Below are positions 51,601-61,140 of a DNA stretch of 64,000 nt, in pieces. The notes below the pieces were generated by a model. The model saw only the letters and a program-made list of their open reading frames with translations. It ran no database searches and was not told where the DNA came from. The stretch spans positions 23,697,444 to 23,761,443 of the forward strand of contig NC_090703.1 of the NCBI RefSeq assembly GCF_040954835.1, written 5' to 3'. Every line of letters begins with the position of its first letter. Positions within the stretch are counted from its first letter, which is position 1. The DNA comes from Lepisosteus oculatus. Lineage: Eukaryota > Chordata > Actinopteri > Semionotiformes > Lepisosteidae. A program made the translations under genes and the position numbers.

Positions 51601-54600
51601 GGCTGGTAGTGGAAATTCCTGAAATTGACTGAGTGCCACAGGGATTTTATATAGGGGTCAATGGTGGAAGGCAGAACACCAAAGAGAGCGATGGTTCTAA
51701 ATCTGAAGAAAAAACAACAATCAACTAAATGGGTAAATAATGATGATGATGGAACTTACAGGGGTATGCTTTTTCTGGATCGTTTGTGGCTTGGTTGAGT
51801 TACTACTTGATTAACACTGTGGTCAGCAAGTCCTGCCACACTTGATTAAAATGTGTTTGTCTATATAAAGACATGTCCCCTGGTTAATGCAATAATCGTC
51901 TTTGAAATGCATTACTCCATTAGAGAATTAAATTCTCTGTAGACGGGGAAAGATACATTTACCAATAATAATAAAAAAAGATTATACACTCACAATTAAT
52001 CCTGTAATAAAGTTATACAGTATGTAGTGCTAAATGGATGCTTGCACATGGGCCTCACAGTTGCTCCTGTTCATATTTAAGCTTTCTGGGGAGAGAGCTT
52101 GGGACTTTCATGATCGATTTTCTTCCGAATCAGTACAGAATCAAAAGGTCAGTATACATTAGAGAGTGGTCTTAAATCGGTGAAGCCCTGATGTCTGCCT
52201 TTCATTTACTGCTCCCTGCTTTTTCATAGTGTGCGTGATAATGACCTTACTTTCAGATCACACTCATGCCTACATCTTCTGTGTGCACTTTTATCATTAA
52301 CACAGTGTGCATGGCAGAATGACCTGAGGTTTAAGAGACACATGGCAGTCCATCATGATTGCTGACCTTTGAAATAACATTAAACTCCTGTATCCATGTT
52401 TACAACAGGGCTCCTGTGGCTCGTTGTCTTCAGAGGAAATTGCATAAAATAAATATGTTGTCAGGCTGTCAGTAAGCTTAAAAGGTACTGATGTGATACT
52501 TGTATATCCCTATGGAATCCAACCAGTCTTTTTTTGGCAGGCCTCATGGCTTTATTCATTTAAGACCTGCGATCTTGAGAACCACTGAAAGAGTGTCTGT
52601 CCATCACACGATCACACTGCTGGGTAACAGAGTTCATGTTTATGACTGACCTAGTTACCTTGTACACACCAGGAGAAGGAATGTCTCTATTTTTAAATAC
52701 GATGCTGAAAAATAAAGTTTAAATTTATATTTAATATTTATGCATTTTCCTTCTACCAGTATTATTAGACTTGGTAAAATATAATTAACTGGGTAATAAG
52801 AGTGTTGGAAATCAATATGGATACAAATAGTAGTGTTTTAAAGTCAAATTAAAAACAAGATTTATTTTAGCAAGACTTTTATGTTTTAATTACTTAAGAC
52901 TTAACATGTGTGAAACATGGTCAGACATGATCCTGTCTCTCCTGTTTTACAACAGTGTCAGTAATTGAAGTATAGTTATCATTTATTATTATTGCCAGCA
53001 GCCATATCACTCTGCATCTCACAACTGGCAACCCACTGAAGCTAAGCAGGTCTGAGCCTGGTTAGTACCTGCATGAGAGACCTCCTAGGAAAAACTAAGG
53101 TTTCTGCTGGAAGAGGTGTAAGTGGGGCCAGCAGGGGGCGCTCACCCTGTGGTCCATGTGGGTCCTAATGTCCCAGTGTAGTGATGGGGAAACTATACTG
53201 TAAACAGGCGCCGTCCTTCGGATTAACCGTAAAACTGAGGTCCTGACTCTGTGGTCATTAAAAATCCTAGGGTGCTTCTCGAAAAGAGTAGGGTTGTAAC
53301 CCCGGCGTCCTGGCCAAAATTCCCAATGGCTCTTACTGATCATGGCCTCCCAATAATCCCCATCTATGAATTGGCTTCATTACTCTGCTCTCCTCCCCAC
53401 TAATAGCTGATGTGTGGTGAGCGTTCTGGCGCACTATGGCTGCTGTCGCATCATCCAGGTGGATGGTGCACATTGGTGGTGGAGGGGAGTCTCCATTACC
53501 TGTAAAGTGCTTTGAGTGGAGTGTCCAGAAAAGCGCTATATAAGTGTAAACAATTATTATAATTATTATTATTTTCTATTAGAGTTATGTTGCCTATAAG
53601 AAAATTAAAAAAAGCTTAAAATGAAAGGAAGCTATTTTTCTTTTAGAGCCATCTACTGTAGCTCATTTAATTTCCTGCAGTTAGGTGATCTGAGATCGAT
53701 CTTATCATACAGTATATATTTAAAAATAGTTCAACAGACGTTTTTTAAAATGTGGGGGTCTCTCCTCTCATAGTTTCTTGAAGGTTATTACTAAAAAATA
53801 CAATAGACACCTATGCAGTCCAGATTTCCATAACAAGGTTTAAGGTTAAATGGCACATAATCAAATGTTGCCTTTATCTAGAATGGATCAGGGGTGCCTG
53901 TGAAAATCATTGTACGCAGACAGTGAAGTGACATTTGTCATTTTTCTGTGTACTGTTGAAATCCCTTCTCCAGATGAAAAGATTAATATGAGGCAAAAGT
54001 ACAGAATTTCAGCTTTTGTTTAGCCATTACATTATTATATGACTTTAGAGCAATATCATTTGTTGTGTTCTATCCCCCTGTTTCAGGTGAGTACTGGGCC
54101 AAATTAATTTAAAGTAAATCAACCTAGGGTAAAGGTAGTATTTGGTTGCCTTCTTCTTACATACAGTACATGACTGCTTCATATACGTGACCCAGACTCT
54201 TGATACTATACAGTATGTTCCTTTGAAATGCAAAGTCTCAGCTATAGCCAATTTCAGTTGATGCATGTTTGTAGGGTTTTCTGACTTTATTTCCATTTAA
54301 ACAAGTAAAGTGTGTACAGAAGAGAATTCAAATAAGATTGACTTTACTAATTCAAAAGTTTCCACTTGGAACTCCTTGGTTAAGTGTGAGGTATATTTTG
54401 CACCATTGTCTTGCTGCAGGTCAACTCACGTCAACTCACGTCAACTCACGTCAACTCACGTCAACTCACGTCAACTCACGTCAACTCACGTCAACTCACG
54501 TCAACTCACGTCACACTGCCAACATGAGTTACATCATCAATAAAGACCACAGAGCCAGTTCCAGAGGCAGCCATGCATGCCAAAGTCCACTGCCATCGTC

Positions 54601-56758
54601 CTTCACAGATTTATTTTGGAAAAGTTTTGACGTTCATTTATAATGAATATTGTATAGAATTATTATATTGTGTATAATTAATATATATTTAATAAAAAGC
54701 AACAGTATAATGTTATAATGTTTCTAAAAATAGGTAATAAAAATACTGTACTTGCTGTTATTGTTTTAAAAAAAAGTTGTAGTACTGATTTAATACCACT
54801 TGATATGGAATATTAATATGGAATCATGGAACTAAAGACATTTTGGCAGCTGAAATATCACTTGTGGATATATGGATGTGTTCAGAACTGACAAGAAGAA
54901 ATATAATTGTTTGTGTGTTAATGCAGAAATCCAGGTAATTCCAAAGGGTTCACAAACTTTTTCTTGCAACTGTATTTTCTTACTTCTTATGTTTCTCTCT
55001 TTGTGCTTATTGGTGTTAAATTTCAGTTGCCAAGTGTCTGCTCAGTCCTTGAATTTGTCTTTTAGTAAGTCCCTTGCTCTTTCTTCTGTGTTTGCCATTC
55101 CCCTTATTTTTGCATCATTGACAGTTTAGTTAAGTTTGTCCCTTAAGATGACTTCTTGTTTTGTGTTTATTAACTAGTTTCTGGTCCCTGTGCTGACTTG
55201 CTGTTTATATCACTAGAGTGCTTTTCAACCACAACTAAATGGGCAACGCTGTGAACACACGTAGTGGAAATTATTCCAGACAACACACATGTAAAAGTAA
55301 AATCCATAGAGTAATAGAGTAACATCAGTTTTTGTGCCACCAAGCATCGCTTGGGCATTACACCTCTTGGGCCTCTTAGCAGTCACTCAAGCAGATAGAG
55401 GCACGAACAAATACTGAATTTGAAATCAGAATGTTATCATTGATTCCCAGGCAAATTTGACATTCATATTGTAAGAGGGTGTCTGATAGTTTTGGACAAG
55501 GCTGCATATGTGATAATCAAATGTGATTGAAGTTGATGTGCCAGAATAGTGTTTAATTTGTCCTACTCCACAGATGTCTGGAGCACTGCAATTTGCTCAG
55601 TTGGGAGTAATGCCCACTGTTAGCTCATATGAGGTTGACATTGCAGTGTAAAATGCTGAGAATTGTAAGTTTTTCTTATATAGGTAATGTGTCTTCTATG
55701 AGAAGAATGGTCCAGTATTATATTTGTTTCTTTAACAAGGATGCTCTATTGATAATGTATTTGACCTTCTCAGTGACTACAGTTAAGACCTCTGCCTTCA
55801 CATTTTGTGCCTTATGATTTTTAACCTTTTGCAGTTTGTTTTTTTTTGGGAGGGGGGGTTGTTTTGAAAAAAAAAGGTTTACTCTGACTTGCCTTAGAAC
55901 TTGTTAAAGAGTTTTTTTAAACTTAAGACTTTAAAATGCATCAGGTCAGATGCTGCAAAGGCTTGTCTGCAATTTAGAGAGGGATGTTAGTTTAGCACCT
56001 GTCTCATCATATAGTACGTCTTCCATGCTCAGTGTCCCTTAGTATCATATGTGGAACATTTTAGTCCAGCGGGAATTAGGCACTACTTCCAGCAACAATA
56101 TGAGTTTCCTTTGAGCTCTGTCATCCACAAAGCAGTCAGCTTCAGACATGCTTGCTTCTGAGATCCAGTGAGATAGTTTGGTACTGTATACACAGATAAC
56201 TGGAAAAATGTGGTGGGTACATCAGATTTGTGAGATTAAGAATGTTAAGTGGCTGTATTACCCAAGGAGCAGAGAAGAGATATAGTAAAAATACTTAGAA
56301 AAAAAACTTAAAACGTTGACATACAGTATAAGCTGTCCCAAGAGTTTACAAGTAATTATAAGTGATTCTGTATAAAATGACAATGAAGTATCTGTGTTGA
56401 TAATAAATAAATATATAGTACTGAAAACAGAACGTTGGCATAGTGGTTAGCATTGCAGCCTTGCAATGGGTTTAGTTTTGGACCTGGGGTGCAGTTTATA
56501 TATTCTCCCTATCATCCCATGGGTTTCTTCTGGGTTATCCGGTTTCATCCTACAGTTCAAAGACATACTGGCATGTTTATTTACAAACTGTATAGTTAGA
56601 AATAATAATACAGATATAACAAGTAATAATATAATAAGAGGCTCTTTAATCTGTTTTAGATCCATTCCTACACTAAAGGCTGTCAAATCATCCCTACAGT
56701 CAGCCATCTTTCTGCTATGGAAACTAATTTCATCAAAGACCCCATGGAGCAGAACAGG
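36647..56758 (+). CDS. tedc1: Tubulin epsilon and delta complex protein 1 (C14orf80 homolog), 5' part of gene
   Basis: TEDC1 forms a complex with TEDC2 and delta/epsilon tubulin that is needed for stable centriole triplet microtubules. Visible coding exons are 36647-36778, 37613-37703, 40154-40356, 50561-50725 and 56660-56758, giving 230 residues. The first ATG follows an in-frame TAA at 36638; a second Met at codon 9 is an alternative start. Conserved family blocks are PSPEAFRRAKF (about 30-40), DGSQGSRELLLAFSWLLSR in exon 3, RHLQWQQGRLRLHWK in exon 4, and the LLHK/IHSYTKGC junction across exons 4-5. Phases fit at every junction. Intron 4 has a GC donor (aag/gcaagt). Introns are 0.8, 2.4, 10.2 and 5.9 kb. 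Exon 5 ends cagg/gtgagt in phase 0. The C-terminal half, with its FWQWM-type block, is not found before 64000, so the gene continues beyond the window. The identity rests on recognition of these blocks. Confidence 0.88.
36845..36878. repeat. Perfect 14-bp inverted repeat in TEDC1 intron 1
   Basis: gggtgtaaaggcag at 36845-36858 and its exact reverse complement at 36865-36878, with a 6-base loop. It begins 67 bp after the exon 1 donor. Confidence 0.9.
38201..39330 (-). mobile_element. Tc1-like DNA transposon in TEDC1 intron 2, degraded
   Basis: Terminal inverted repeats: tacagttgtgtgcac at the left and, reversed, tacacttgcatgcaa at the right (ends at 39330). Both ends sit at TA dinucleotides, the Tc1/mariner target. 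The minus strand at 38546-38857 encodes the transposase C-terminal half. Confidence 0.8.
38546..38857 (-). pseudogene. Tc1-like transposase, C-terminal fragment
   Basis: Reads IKHGGGSIMLWACMAASGTG, then LEWPSQSQNL near the end, both hallmarks of Tc1 transposases. The segment between, which should hold the catalytic aspartate in a QxDNDPKH-type motif, is altered (MLDMSQRYLKINHEV). The enzyme is dead. It is the coding remnant of the element at 38201-39330. Confidence 0.8.
40905..41345 (-). repeat. 5S-rRNA-derived SINE, reverse orientation, in TEDC1 intron 3
   Basis: Starts with the tail (ttccttacacttacagtgga), passes ggatgatgcgacggcagcca and cctgctggtcccactaacac. It ends in the inverted 5S-like head (aggaggtctctcatccaggt, then tggccaggcttgcatctgct). 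It matches the reverse complement of 52983-53560 with gaps. Confidence 0.75.
41346..42995. other. TEDC1 intron 3, mostly unique
   Basis: No gene seen. A GC-richer patch at about 42430-42610 has two cacagctgtgg palindromes and may be a conserved element or an unknown repeat. Confidence 0.4.
42998..43850 (-). mobile_element. 5'-truncated LINE (Rex1-like) in TEDC1 intron 3
   Basis: The 3' end is the well-known gatagatactttattgatc tail at about 42990-43015. The minus strand from 43850 encodes the RT C-terminus: VDSYKYLGIHIDDRLKW, a stop just after AIYKKG, then after a frame change GPGIRAVDSKRLNKLIRRA, IMDNISHPLYDR and SFLPSAIRLYNAS at 43227-43631. Frame changes and a stop show it is dead. Confidence 0.75.
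43851..48126. other. TEDC1 intron 3, no gene or named repeat seen
   Basis: AT-rich intronic sequence. Short poly(A) and AT runs only; I found no exon-like block with support. Confidence 0.4.
48127..48215. repeat. Fold-back element, copy 4 (one arm)
   Basis: cttacacccgaagaaggctc, then gttgtattttctttatttcg, ttttcagcatggtataaacc, ending at ttgctcctaag. Single-arm copy in TEDC1 intron 3. Confidence 0.7.
48930..49290 (-). repeat. tRNA-derived SINE, reverse orientation
   Basis: Starts ctgtccatccatttcccaag, passes cagcatgtctttggaatgtg and gaggaaacccacgtgaacat, and ends accacagcttcaccgtgcca, the inverted head. Same family as 4505, and one of the better-kept copies. Confidence 0.8.
49291..50560. other. 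TEDC1 intron 3, right end
   Basis: AT-rich. A good pyrimidine tract and acceptor (tctgtttcag) ends at 50560 before exon 4. Confidence 0.5.
50726..50731 (+). other. GC-type splice donor of TEDC1 intron 4
   Basis: The exon 4 end reads cacaag/gcaagt. Phase and protein conservation (LLHK joined to IHSYTKGC) place the junction here. The flank aag/gcaagt is the optimal context for the rare GC-AG intron class. Confidence 0.85.
50732..52982. other. TEDC1 intron 4, no gene seen
   Basis: AT-rich intronic sequence without a recognised repeat. Confidence 0.45.
52983..53575 (+). repeat. 5S-rRNA-derived SINE (SINE3-like), best copy
   Basis: The head follows 5S rRNA: agcagccatatcactctgca, then actgaagctaagcaggtctg, cctggttagtacctgcatga and gagacc, covering the internal control region. 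The body includes aagtggggccagcagggggc and gtaaaactgaggtcctgact. The tail is gtaaagtgctttgagtggag, gaaaagcgctatataagtgt and an (ATT)n run. Length is about 590 bp. It serves as the reference for the copies at 2508, 15826, 40905 and 63075. Confidence 0.85.
53930..54650. mobile_element. Tc1/mariner-like transposon fragment, relative of 24538-26030
   Basis: Shared wording: tgttctatccccctgtttca with gtgagtactgggcc, as at the left end of the DNAL1 intron copy, and atcatcaataaagaccacag with agttccagaggcagccatg, as at about 25200 there. No transposase frame survives. A 10-bp minisatellite has grown inside it. Confidence 0.55.
54421..54510. repeat. Minisatellite: nine perfect copies of tcaactcacg
   Basis: Nine exact 10-bp units in a row, then a partial unit. 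It gives a repetitive chance open frame (THVNSRQL-type) that is not a gene. Perfect identity implies recent expansion. Confidence 0.97.
54651..56431. other. TEDC1 intron 4, no gene seen
   Basis: AT-rich. Nothing recognised beyond short homopolymer runs. Confidence 0.45.
56432..56595 (+). repeat. tRNA-derived SINE, head part only
   Basis: acgttggcatagtggttagc, then tgggtttcttctgggttatc and agacatactggcatgtttat. It is cut off after the head, 65 bp before TEDC1 exon 5. Same family as 4505. Confidence 0.65.
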
Positions 56759-57940
56759 GTGAGTGTTTCTCTAACAATTATCACAGTTTATATCTGTGTG
56801 TGCTGGTAAACGTTGCATGTGCTTAGAATTGCGAAGCTTACCTCATAGCTAGAACAACATTCTTATGTGCCATGATGACAGAGGTGCTTAATCTCACTTA
56901 TCTCTTAGCATATCCACAAATGTACCATTAATTCAAATTGTAGAGGCATCTATTTTGTTTAAAAATATTTATCCAGTAGAAGACTGCCTCTTACAGAAAT
57001 CTAATTTGCTGTGAGGCTCTGGATGACAGGTGGGAATCCTGGGTTCGAAGAACTTGAAGATGAAACACACAGTTTTTCAAAGTGTTTGAGATGGGCCTGA
57101 AGCCTTTTCAGCCTTTTGGAGAAATATTCAGCTCCTAGACTCTTCTTATCTGCAGATTTTAAGTGGATTGCTTACATCAGCATCTAGAAGACCTGGATTT
57201 CAGGTGTGGCCTTAATCACTGCAATACATTTAACAGTAATATGTATATTATTGTAGAGTATCATCTCAGGATTAGGGGAAGTTCTAAAACAGATTATCTA
57301 TCTGTAAAAGAATCTGTAAGAGTTTTTCAGGGACACTATTTTCCTCCTGAAGTGTCAATCAAGTGTGAATGGTTACTTGCCAGCTAGATATACTCATCCA
57401 TTGGAGGTAACCTTAAGTAGATGAGTCCATGAGATGAGATGATGTCTGAGTCCATTGCTAAATAATCATGTACTTGAGAAGGAAATGTTTTACATTTGAT
57501 TTCAAACACCCTTAAACGCATTTCAAACAGTAGATAACTGTTTGTTCTAGCTCATAACATGCTCGATTGGGGTAGGATTTTGAGATGTGGTCTCTAATAT
57601 GTGAATATATAATATATGAATATATATAATATGTGAGTTCTAATATGTGAATATGTAACTGGATTCTGTTTTGTAGTGGTGCAATGAATAATGTTGTTTT
57701 TCCCCAGTGAAACCCTAAAGCCCTGGAATCTGTGAGATGGAGGTCAGTCATGGGGAGATGTTGAAAGCAGTAGCATACAGTAGGTAGCTACTGAAAAAGT
57801 TAATGAAGCTTTGGCCCTGACACTTTCTAGATAGTATTGAGTCCTTCCGATTTTGTGCATTTACAAAATGATAAATAATATGAATATTTGTAACTTAATA
57901 TTTTATTCAAAACCTAATGCTAAAACTGAAGACTTATATG
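56759..57940 (+). other. TEDC1 intron 5, first part
   Basis: Starts with the donor gtgagt. AT-rich with tatataat-rich repeats near 57596-57650. No exon found. Confidence 0.45.
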
Positions 57941-58180
57941 CCTAAGCTAAGTAATTCAGGTGGGTAGCTGAATCAGCATGCATAGGCCTCAAAGGAACAA
58001 GTAATAGGTTTATTCCATCCTGAAAAAAAGAAGAAAGAAAACACAAAGTTTCGGCCGTGGAGTCTTCTTCAGGTTTGAGCAAACCTCACACCTGACGAAG
58101 GCTCTATGGCTGAAACGTTGTTTTCTTTCTTCTTCTTTTCAGCATGGAATAAACATATTACTTGTTCCTAAGCTAAGTAA
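57941..58180. repeat. Fold-back element, copy 5, with 14-bp flanking direct repeat
   Basis: The element runs about 57955-58166. Left arm: gggtagctgaatcagcatgc, then aaaggaacaagtaataggtt and tcctgaaaaaaagaag; centre cggccgtggagtcttcttc and its near inverse; right arm ttcttcttttcagcatggaa, taaacatattacttgtt. The 14-mer cctaagctaagtaa flanks it exactly (57941-57954 and 58167-58180), as a target-site duplication would. Confidence 0.75.
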
Positions 58181-59700
58181 TGGTAAATATCAGCTAAATT
58201 TGACAATGTTGATTGTATAATTATTCAGATCAGTGAGCTCACTATTTGGTGTAGCACCTCTGGCAGAAATTAAAGTCACAGATCTTTTTGGGTAGGTCAC
58301 TACCATCTTTGCAGATGGTGTTGGTGCATTTCTTGCCCATTCCTCTTGGCCAGAATGTATCTGGTCATTCATCTCTGCACTTTTTATGTTATACTCATTT
58401 GTACACAGTATTCCAAATGAGTTATTAAAAGTACATTGTACAATTTTATTTTTTATACTTATTAATTTAATTTTATGTATTGATTTAGTATTGAGATCGT
58501 GATTTGCCCCCGCAGCTGAACAGGGGGCAAAAGATTTCATTTATATTATTGATTTTATTGGTAACAGTGCCTTGACTGTTTTCATGGTATGTTGCAGTGA
58601 TCTGCATTCAAGCTTGCAATCAATTAGTTTTATTTTTTTTTAATCATAAAAGCATTCAATGTTGCAAGGGCTCTGTGCACCCACTTATCAGTGCTGATGT
58701 GGTCTGAATTTACCGTCTTTGGCCACTATTAATGTAAGGGGACAGACTTGCAGTTATGTTAAATAAAATCAATAATAAATAAATAAAATATTTTTTTGGC
58801 TGAATATATTGAGCTTAAACTCAGTCTTTTGTATTTAAATCGTGAAATTATTTCTTGTAATTTATACATTTGCTTTTACTCTCCTTGGACCACCATCCAA
58901 TCAAGAATCTGTGGCAGTAGTTGAAAATTATTGTTCACCAATGGTCCTCATTGAATTCAAGGGAGCTTGAGCAATTTTGCAAAGAAGAATGAACAAACAT
59001 TAACCATGTTCTCGTGTACAAAGCTAGTATCCAAGCACACTCATGGCTATAACTTCTGCCAAAAGTGCCCCTACCAAATGATGATTGAAATGAAGTGCAT
59101 ACTTATGCAATCAGTTTTTTCTATTTAATATTTAGAATTATTTTAGGAGGATCTGTTGAATTTTGCTTTCACTTTCACATTATACAGTGTTTTGTGTCAA
59201 TTGATGGCACAAGAAAAAAAAACAAATGATTAATTGTTCCATACCAGAATGCGAAAAAGTCCAAGGGGACTGAATGCATTTGATAGCCACTTTATTTCAA
59301 AGCTTATCATATCTTACATGATGTATGAAAATAATAGAAGCTGTTATTATATAATAGTTATATTATAATAGAAATATATGGGAATTACAGTAATAAAACA
59401 GAAAATAACTGACAAAATAAAATAACTGAGAACTGAGAAAATAAGCTTCTTCTTTTCACCTCTGCCTTCCATGACTTTAGTGTATAGTTTTCCATACTTG
59501 GCAAACAATATTGATTTAAAAAACATCTTGAGATGTAAGAAGAAGAAGTGTAATATAGAAAGAATAAAGAAACTCAAATCAGATCTAAGAATTTTGTTTG
59601 AGCCAAGGTTTATATAGTCAGCTGGCTTGAGAAGAAGATTAGGTCAGTTGGCAAACAAACAAGTAAATGTAATTGTTTTGAAATAATGACTTTAAGTGCT
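58181..59700. other. TEDC1 intron 5, no gene seen
   Basis: AT-rich. The 58200-59300 stretch, with short pieces such as ctggcagaaattaaag, may be old transposon DNA, but I cannot name it. Confidence 0.4.
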
Positions 59701-61140
59701 CACTATTCCCCCTGCTGGGTGTTTTCAGAAGAAATGATGTGAAAAAAATGTGTTTGCCATAGATTCTAAGTAATGGTAACAGCTAAATATTGCTTTTAAT
59801 GGATCTCTGTTAAAAGCACAATTCACTACCTGTTCTCTGGTGAGACGAGTAGATCGAATCCTCACTATCTGTTCTTTACCACTGTAGGGGTTTTGTGAAT
59901 TTACTGCCACAATAATTAGTTGGAACAGTAAATTGTGTGAGTTTACTTTGGCTATGAAGAATCAATCATCAGAACAACAAGGAATCTTTACAAGGATTTA
60001 CAACAACAGAATACATTTATTGATACATAAAAATAATGTGTACATAAAACATTCAAAATATCAAGCTGATACAAGGTACTACGGTTAGTATGCCATTGGT
60101 TACACTAACGTCTTAATCAGTCTCATAAAATAATCAACATTCATGCACTCTTAATTAACTACGGCTACTTAAATTAATTATATTAATAATGTGTTAATAA
60201 AATTTTAATTTTTGAGAGGGCTAATATTGAATTATGCTCATCCACATCTGTGGATTTGTAACTCCCACGCAGAAGGATGGGGGAACAGCTGACTAAATCC
60301 ATTGCAGTGCTATTTAATCTTGCTGGCTCTGTGCCACTCCAGTCCTTAAGCAGTTAGAAGCATCAGGGAGAAGGATCCTGCTGTTGTCTCGCACTGGCAG
60401 TCGATTCCCTCAAATGGATTCTGCGGGTCAGCTCTGAGCTGAACTAGGGGCAAAGTCTGCGCACAGGGTGGTGTCTGCTCAGTCTGGGTGAGTCGCACAA
60501 AAAGAGGAGAATCTTGGTTTGCTCCTGATGTAGTGGCTACTGCTAAATAATGCTTTATACAGGATGGTTGACAAAAAGTCCAACCGTATTGCTCCGGTGA
60601 TCAAGCAGGCGCACTGTGGTAGTTAGCTGGCCATGAGGTCTTGCTGCAGGCTAGAGCTCAGGCAGAATTCTCTTAACTATATGAATGGACTCAATCTCTT
60701 ACTTTGTGCTTTAGGAAAACATTTACAGTATGTCCCAAAGTTCAGACAACTTGTCAGTCAGCCAAGTTAGTTGAGCAGAGAAGAAGGCGAAGTTAGAGGT
60801 GATGCACTGCTTTTTAAGTGGGAAATATGTGGTTGATGATCAGTCACGAAGCTACCAGGTGGAGTGGGTGCCCATACCCTTCAGGTCCCTTATTAGTTGG
60901 TCATCTTGTTGGATGATTGACAGTGGCCTGTGACTTTTAGGGTTATCTTCAGATGTCAGATCTCTGCCAGGCTCCAGCAGTGGACATCTGTCTTAACTGG
61001 ATCTGGACTGTTCTGAGAAAGATCGTTATCCTAAAGATAAGCTCGTCTCCCTCACTTGCTCACATGCAAGTCCACAAGGTCATCCTGTGGGTGAGACAAC
61101 AGAGAGGGGCCTCTTTCGCTACATCCCTGTAACAAACAAC
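59700..61140. other. GC-richer block, possible LTR-type or other unknown repeat
   Basis: Distinct in composition from the intron around it: gtagatcgaatcctc near 59850, gattctgcgggtcagctctg near 60417, then a long stretch without open frames. tttatt at 60016 could be an inverted AATAAA. It resembles the non-coding end of a large mobile element, but no coding piece confirms it. Confidence 0.25.

Noticed and set aside
54310..54643. Two overlapping frames rich in THVNSRQL-type repeats
   Set aside because: They arise from the 10-bp minisatellite in a transposon fragment and have no start context or conserved domain.
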